Shown in pieces: positions 57,810 through 64,000 of a stretch of 64,000 nucleotides of DNA (position 1 is its first letter; every line of letters begins with the position of its first letter). Position numbers and translations under genes: made by a program. Origin of the DNA: Pyronema omphalodes (Eukaryota > Ascomycota > Pezizomycetes > Pezizales > Pyronemataceae); NCBI GenBank assembly GCA_024516155.1, contig JAJJXM010000007.1:682001-746000 (forward strand), given 5' to 3'. Below the pieces are notes generated by a model. That model saw only the letters and a program-made list of their open reading frames with translations, searched no databases and was not told the DNA's origin.

Positions 57810-60565
57810 ATGGTCAAGTAAGTGTTCTCCAACTGCCGATGGTCGTTCGATCGTCGTATTTCCGGCGTCAACCCCGCAGCAGCAAAAATTTCTCGAGACA
57901 ATCGCGATACTGACATGTTTCTTCAGCTTCACCGTCGCGGAGATCCGTGAGCTCATGGACCGGACTACCAACGTCCGTAACATGTCCGTTATTGCTCACG
58001 GTAAGTTTTTCATCCATGATCGCGCTTTTCATCGGATACTAACAAGTGTTCAGTCGATCACGGAAAGTCCACCCTTACCGACTCTCTCGTCCAGCGTGCC
58101 GGAATTATCTCCTCCAAGGTCGCTGGTGAGGCTCGTTTCACCGACACCCGTCAGGATGAGCAGGACCGTGGTATCACCATCAAGTCCACCGCTATCTCCC
58201 TTTTCGCCGAGATGGACCCTGAGGACTGCAAGGACATCAGCCAGACCACCAACGGAAACACTTTCTTGGTTAACTTGATCGACTCCCCCGGTCACGTTGA
58301 CTTCTCCTCTGAGGTCACTGCTGCCCTTCGTGTCACTGACGGATCCCTTGTCGTCGTCGACTGTGTTTCTGGAGTCTGTGTCCAGACCGAGACTGTCTTG
58401 CGTCAGGCTCTCGGAGAGCGTATCAAGCCCGTTGTCATTATCAACAAGGTCGACCGTGCTCTTCTCGAGCTCCAGGTCTCCAAGGAGGACTTGTACCAGT
58501 CTTTCGCCCGTACCGTTGAGTCCGTCAACGTCATCATCGCCACCTACTTCGACAAGGCTCTCGGAGATGTCCAGGTTTACCCCGAGAAGGGAACCATCGC
58601 TTTCGGATCCGGTCTTCACGGATGGGCTTTCACCGTCCGTCAGTTCGCTGGACGTTACGCCAAGAAGTTCGGTGTTGACAAGGTTAAGATGATGGAGCGT
58701 CTCTGGGTATGTTCTAACTTTTTCTCCAATTCCACAAAAATGCAGTGATTAACATGTTACAGGGTGACTCTTTCTTCAACCCCAAGACCAAGAAGTGGAC
58801 CAAGATCTCTACCCACGAGGGTAAGACTCTTGAGCGTTCCTTCAACATGTTCATCTTGGACCCCATCTTCAAGATTTTCTCTGCCATCATGAACTTCAAG
58901 AAGGAGGAGACCACCACTCTCCTCGAGAAGCTCGAGATCACCCTTAAGGGTGAGGAGAAGGACCTCGAGGGCAAGCCCCTCCTCAAGGTTGTCATGAAGA
59001 AGTTCCTTCCTGCTGCCGATGCTCTTTTGGAGATGATCGTTCTCCACCTTCCTTCCCCCGTCACTGCTCAGCGCTACCGTGCCGAGACCTTGTACGAGGG
59101 ACCCATTGACGACGAGTGTGGAGTTGGTATCCGTGACTGTGACCCCAAGGGTCCCCTCATGCTTTACGTCTCCAAGATGGTTCCCACCTCCGACAAGGGA
59201 CGTTTCTACGCTTTCGGACGTGTCTTCTCCGGAACTGTCCGCTCTGGACTCAAGGTCCGTATCCAGGGACCTAACTACGTTCCCGGAAAGAAGGACGACC
59301 TTTTCATCAAGGCCATTCAGCGTACCATTCTCATGATGGGTCGTTACATCGAGCCCATTGACGATGTCCCCGCCGGAAACATCTGTGGATTGGTCGGAGT
59401 TGACCAGTTCTTGTTGAAGTCTGGAACCCTCACCACCCTCGAGACTGCCCACAACATGAAGGTCATGAAGTTCTCCGTCTCCCCCGTCGTCCAGGTCGCC
59501 GTCGAGGTCAAGAACGCCAACGACTTGCCCAAGCTTGTCGAGGGTCTTAAGCGTCTTTCCAAGTCCGACCCCTGTGTCTTGACTTTCATTTCCGAGTCCG
59601 GAGAGCACATCGTTGCCGGAGCCGGAGAGTTGCACTTGGAGATTTGCTTGAAGGATCTCGAGGAGGACCACGCCGGAATTCCCCTTAAGGTCTCTCCCCC
59701 CGTCGTCTCTTACCGTGAGACCGTCTCCAAGGAGCGCAAGGAGACCGACGAGCCTGCCTTGTCCAAGTCCCCCAACAAGCACAACCGTCTCTACGTCATT
59801 GCTGAGCCCCTCACTGAGGAGGTTTCCCGCGACATTGAGTCCGGAAAGATCGGACCCCGTGACGATTTCAAGGCCCGTGCCCGTATCCTTGCCGATGAGC
59901 ACGGATGGGACGTCACCGACGCCCGTAAGATTTGGTGTTTCGGACCCGACACCACTGGAGCCAACTTGTTGGTCGACACCACCAAGGCCGTCCAGTACCT
60001 CAACGAGATCAAGGACTCCGTTGTTTCCGGATTCCAGTGGGCTACCCGTGAGGGTCCCCTTGCTGAGGAGCCTATGCGCTCTATTCGCTTCTCCTTGATG
60101 GATGTTACCCTCCACGCCGACGCTATCCACCGTGGAGGTGGACAGATCATCCCCACCGCTCGTCGTGTCTTGTACGCCGCCACCCTCCGTGCCGAGCCCC
60201 AGCTTTTGGAGCCCGTCTACTTGGTCGAGATCCAGGTTCCCGAGCAGGCTATGGGAGGTATCTACGGTGTCCTTACCCGTCGTCGTGGACACGTCTTCTC
60301 CGAGGAGCAGCGCCCCGGAACTCCCCTCTTCAACGTCAAGGCCTACTTGCCCGTCAACGAGTCTTTCGGATTCACTGCCGATCTCCGTTCCAACACCGGA
60401 GGACAGGCTTTCCCCCAGTCCGTCTTCGACCACTGGCAGATCCTTCCCGGTGGATCCCCCATGGACCTCACCAGCAAGCCCGGACAGGTCGTCCAGGACA
60501 TGCGCAAGCGCAAGGGTATCAAGCTCGGTGCTCCCGATGTCAACGAGTACTACGACAAGTTGTAA
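57810..60565 (+). CDS. EF2: Translation elongation factor 2 (EF2)
   Basis: A GTPase that moves tRNA and mRNA through the ribosome in each elongation cycle. Four exons (57810-57817, 57927-58000, 58054-58706, 58763-60565) give 845 residues, the normal length. The first exon is only 8 nt. Visible are the P-loop AHVDHGKST (about 26-34), RGITIKST, the DSPGHVDF switch, NKVD, the trigger region [24 protein letters not shown], and domain IV with [18 protein letters not shown]. The diphthamide histidine is His701. Codon use is extremely biased to C-ending codons, which fits one of the most expressed genes of the cell. The tail ends in the conserved NEYYDKL. Confidence 0.99.
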
Positions 60566-61438
60566 GAAGTTTCTTCGGTGTTGTCTGGTTGCTTTGGGTA
60601 AAAATTTGGATTGTTTTACGATGTTGATGATGTGAGGACTGTCTGTCGGTTTGGGTTTTGTTTTTTGCGATATTTTTAAAAATACAGATTAGTTACCTCC
60701 TATGTGTTCATGTCGTAATGTGTCCGCTTTCGTACGATAAATGTTTTCAATGCGATTTCTGTTTCGCACAAAAACACCCTCGCTCATCTCTTGCTGTGAT
60801 GTGCCCCATTTCCCTGTGATAAACCCTACCGACCGACCGCGTTTCCCCGTAGAATTTTATAACTTTCCCTCCAATGAAGTGTAACTACAAGCCTCATCGG
60901 TGGACACGGATATTTACCAAACCTTCGAAGCCAGAATCTGTTCTATCCAAGCTCCTCCTCTCAATGCCCCATCTCATCTTCATCTATTATTTCATCACTC
61001 CCACCACCTCCCTTCCCGCCAAGTCCTCGAGCCTCACAACGAAAAACCAATCAATCTGAAGTACCGTAGAATCAATCAACTAACCCCGTTGACTCGCGCA
61101 GTGATACTGAATCGTCAATGACAATGACGTACGGTAGTCAAAACTACGGCCCACGCTATGTACAGATCCGGTACTGGTACCGGTAGCCTGTGTTAGAAGC
61201 GTCCACTATACAGAGTACAGAGACCCTATGGTGGTATACACACGTTGGCTGTATGTAAGGGGCGTGCTGAAGCTGAAGCTGAATAAATAAGGGTGTTGTT
61301 TTGTGTTGTGTTATATTATATATATATATATATATACAAGAGAGGATGTGGTCTGTTCCGGCCTACGGCCGGTCCATTTTGTTGCCTCTACAAATCGAAC
61401 CGTTGGTTCACAACTCCAACTGTTGATAAACTGGTTAC
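60566..61438. other. EF2 3' flank and spacer
   Basis: No gene is supported. A (TA)n run lies near 61315-61335, and a GGCCTACGGCC inverted repeat near 61361. Confidence 0.5.
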
Positions 61439-61482
61439 TCGTGCCTAAAGATGGTGGCTAGCGCCACCATCTTTAGGCACGA
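61439..61482. repeat. Perfect hairpin, copy 2
   Basis: Two 20-bp arms (TCGTGCCTAAAGATGGTGGC at 61439-61458 and its complement at 61463-61482) flank the loop TAGC. The inner 18 bp of each arm are identical to copy 1 at 42905-42948, 18.5 kb away. The flank is TACTCGTGCC on the left and GGCACGAATA on the right. Confidence 0.97.
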
Positions 61483-61861
61483 ATATATAATGTGACGGGT
61501 TTCGACTATATATATGATGTGATCTTGAGAATATGAAACTCATCTATGATTCCCGCAAGAGCAGCCTGGGATAAACAATATTCCTAGTGCTGCAGTTAAT
61601 GTTATCCTGTGACAGCAATATTCTGACATGTTTCCTCTGCCTGACCCTTCACAGATATGTGCTGGAACACAGAGTTCATTGGGGCAAGCAGAAGATATTT
61701 TCTTGCCGATTGGAGGATTTGTCGAGTAATTTCACCTCAACAATATATCACGGCCCATGGGTTGTAGTAACTTCAGGATAATAACTCTCGAATTCTTGAC
61801 CAGCCACTACTTCTGTATTGAGAGGTTTCTACACCATCACCAGTTTTTTTATTTGATTTCA

Positions 61862-62447
61862 ATTTCTTGGGTTGGGCCTTGCCAAACTTAATATTATGAC
61901 ATAATATGGTACAGTTTTGATATATATCGGAGGCTCTAACATTTACCCCAGGATTTCGCTGGGAATCGTCCCAGAGCGTACATGATATCTTGGGCCTGTT
62001 GTCAGTGGTCACCCTTATTCCTTATGCTGGTTTTACTTCTCGTCTGTACATTTGGAGCCCTGTTTGCTCTTTTTCCACTGGCCTTGGCCTCTCTGAACTC
62101 GCCTGTCTCCTCTCTCCTCACTCAACTGGTCTTATACTTCTCACCTGGCCTCTGTCTTTAACGCTACCATATTGTCTCTACTCCTTTTCTGCCCTTCTTT
62201 TCACTCGTATTATTTCTTCTTCGGCTTTTACATCACAGTTCATCTTTCTCACTTTGCTAATCCTTCCGCCATTTTATGTACTCGTACATATGTGTCTGTG
62301 TTTCATGTTTTTTTTTTTTGTTTTTTTTTTTTATTTTTCGAATGGAGCAGCATTAACTTTCATGTTGATTCAGAAAGACTTTATGCACATTTTAAGATTC
62401 GATCAATGCTCCTCAGCCTATTCTCATTCTTTCCGAGTCATTTTTTG
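61862..62447 (-). mobile_element. Retroposon-like repeat, copy 3 (decayed)
   Basis: It follows the order of copies 1 and 2: TTTGATTTCAATTTCTTG near 61853, TCGCTGGGAATCGTCCCAGAG, CTTGGGCCTGTTG, CATTTGGAGCCCTGTTTGCT, the C/T-rich section, a run of T, and GATTCGATCAATGCTCCTCAG near the far end. Divergence is clearly greater than between copies 1 and 2. No target duplication is visible. Confidence 0.72.
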
Positions 62448-64000
62448 ATATCCCCGTGATGTTTCTGAAGCTCAGATCAGTCTCAGTAATGACAAAATCC
62501 TCCTTGGGAGGCTTTTCAAAACGTTCTCTGCTTCCTTCCACTCTTCCACTGTTTTTCTGCCTTGAGCCTATTCAAATCCGCTTTATATATCTCCTTACAC
62601 AGTATGTCAAGATTCTTCCCAATAAAACCGCAGTTGCTTAACTTCATCTAATAGCGTCTCGTCGACTATATCTGCAGCAGGCGGCGGTCACAGTGGTCGG
62701 TGTACCGTGTATTTTATCCGGCCAACCATTAACAGCTGAATTGCATCATGAATTGTATGTTGGAAGATTGCCGAGAATAGGCAATCCAGCTTGTCGTAAC
62801 AAGGTCCTTCAGTTTGCTCAAGCCGAACCTCGAGCGTGACCAAGTGGGACACCAAACGGGATTTGATCAGGAGGATGAGACCAGCCGACATTTCTACTAT
62901 ATATAATGCCTCCTCTCTCTGTATCGTCATCATTATCTACAATAGAACCGTCTGTCTCTCCCTGTGCTTTCTTACATTGTACATATCAATAATGCAAAGA
63001 GGTTTGGGATTGGAAAGGCGAATAGGGACCGAGGCCAGGCAGCCAGGTGAGCAGTCTTATATGTTTCCCATCGAATCTGTTCCGCCGGTTTTACCATCCA
63101 GCCATGTATTGCCGAAGCTTTTGTATTGCCGCCCGACAGCCAGAGGAGTTCCCGGGTAAATTAGTCTGAAATTACGTCATCATAGATTTTAATAATAACG
63201 CTATACCGTATCTGGTAAAGAACTAAAATATACCTGCTTTATGTAGTATAAAAAAAAGATTGTAAATTCGGAATTCGGACTAACTGATGAAATACGTCAC
63301 TACAACCTCTATTTCTAACGCTATGCCATTTGAGGTGAATACTAAAACATCTGCTTATAGTATTCTGATTGGGGGGGAAGAGGGGTTGTAGTTTGTAATA
63401 CTTCTCCTTTTGGGACCTGCTGGTTCTGCTGGCACTGGATTTTGATTGAAAGTGGTAGAAGCTTGGAACGTCGAGATAGGAGTCAGAAGACAGGAATTAC
63501 AATTTACATGCTCTCAGGCTCAATATTCACCACGAATAAACAATTCCTCGAAGCGCTATTATTGATATGTGTGCCTATGCTTCTATTATGAACTTTTAGA
63601 TTCTTTGTAGATGGATAATTGATTGATAATATAGCTTTAGTCCTGAATGGATGATGTAAAGAAATCGGGTTGGAGAGTTACATATTGCGCTGTGTCAGTT
63701 GGTGATGTGATATGTATGAAAACTCGAAGTTATAGTGGATCGTTATCTCCGGGGTGGTGGGTGTTTAATGGTTGGTATTTACGTATCATGTATCTCCTGG
63801 GGGATTTTTAAGAGATGATTTGAATTGCATACCATGGTGCAGAACTTGAGATTTTGGGGGTGTTGTGATGTGATTATTTGTTTATTGAATACGTTGACGC
63901 GCCATATGGGCCACGGTGAGGACTTATGTTTTCTTTATCCCGTGCTCTGAAGAACTTTCTGAAGGATGGAGGGATTATCTGGTGGTTGAAGTGCCGCTGC
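62448..64000. other. Gene-poor right end
   Basis: I see nothing that can be supported as a gene. A sequence beginning near 63170 (ATTACGTCATCATAGATTTTAATAATAACGC) has a loose partner near 63290 (ATACGTCACTACAACCTCTATTTCTAACGC), perhaps a weak duplication. Confidence 0.45.

Noticed and set aside
58757..60433. A 558-codon open frame antisense to EF2
   Set aside because: It is the mirror of the strongly C-ending codon usage of EF2, which removes stop codons from the opposite strand. The product is a Gly/Leu/Val/Asp-rich string without domains.
1..64000. CRISPR array, bacterial operon or biosynthetic gene cluster
   Set aside because: The spliced eukaryotic genes exclude a prokaryotic source. 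The recognised genes are dispersed housekeeping functions without a backbone synthase, so no cluster is supported.

Overview
The window is nuclear DNA of a filamentous ascomycete (Pezizomycotina). The protein-coding genes carry many 46-140 nt spliceosomal introns with GT...AG ends and CTAAC/CTAAT-like branch sites. The intergenic DNA is long and rich in microsatellites, and retroelement relics of fungal type are present. Gene content and intron style fit this group, but I cannot fix the genus (an Orbilia-like fungus is only a guess).

Layout: 1-6.9 kb is mostly simple-repeat DNA with one tiny LINE 3'-end insertion that has its target duplication. From 6.9 to 10.0 kb, two minus-strand housekeeping genes follow each other: Uba4/MOCS3 (activator of the ubiquitin-like sulfur carrier Urm1) and the proteasome beta2 subunit Pup1. 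From 13.1 to 16.9 kb lies a large RhoGAP gene with a repetitive Pro-Met-Asp / Ser-Pro tail. From 16.9 to 20.3 kb is an extremely low-complexity block. A branched-chain aminotransferase lies at 20.3-21.8 kb. Proteasome beta1 (Pre3, minus) and a CSC1/TMEM63-type channel (plus) share a 394 bp divergent promoter at 24.4-28.6 kb. Two unrecognised minus-strand genes follow: a 103-residue three-exon membrane protein (29.7-30.2 kb) and a 500-residue charged protein (30.7-32.2 kb). From 32.9 to 40.3 kb is a retroelement-rich zone: two opposed copies of a retroposon-like repeat, a GC-rich 5'-truncated LINE with an RNase H domain, and an LTR-like segment. From 40.3 to 53.7 kb I see no convincing gene. 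A Dal5/Tna1-like MFS transporter (53.8-55.6 kb) and translation elongation factor 2 (57.8-60.6 kb) close the coding part. The end holds a third, decayed copy of the retroposon-like repeat.

The recognised genes are independent housekeeping functions (protein degradation, translation, tRNA thiolation, amino-acid metabolism, small-GTPase signalling, ion/osmo-sensing, solute uptake), not a pathway cluster. Two of the three catalytic proteasome beta subunits lie within about 16 kb on the same strand.

The strongest novel leads are the small membrane protein gene at 29.7 kb; a 15-nt in-frame microexon that encodes the catalytic threonine of proteasome beta1; a retroposon family with a pentameric tail and an 11-bp target duplication; and a pair of near-identical perfect hairpins 18.5 kb apart. 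All exon borders were deduced by hand from splice consensus, reading frame and family similarity; no search or alignment was run.
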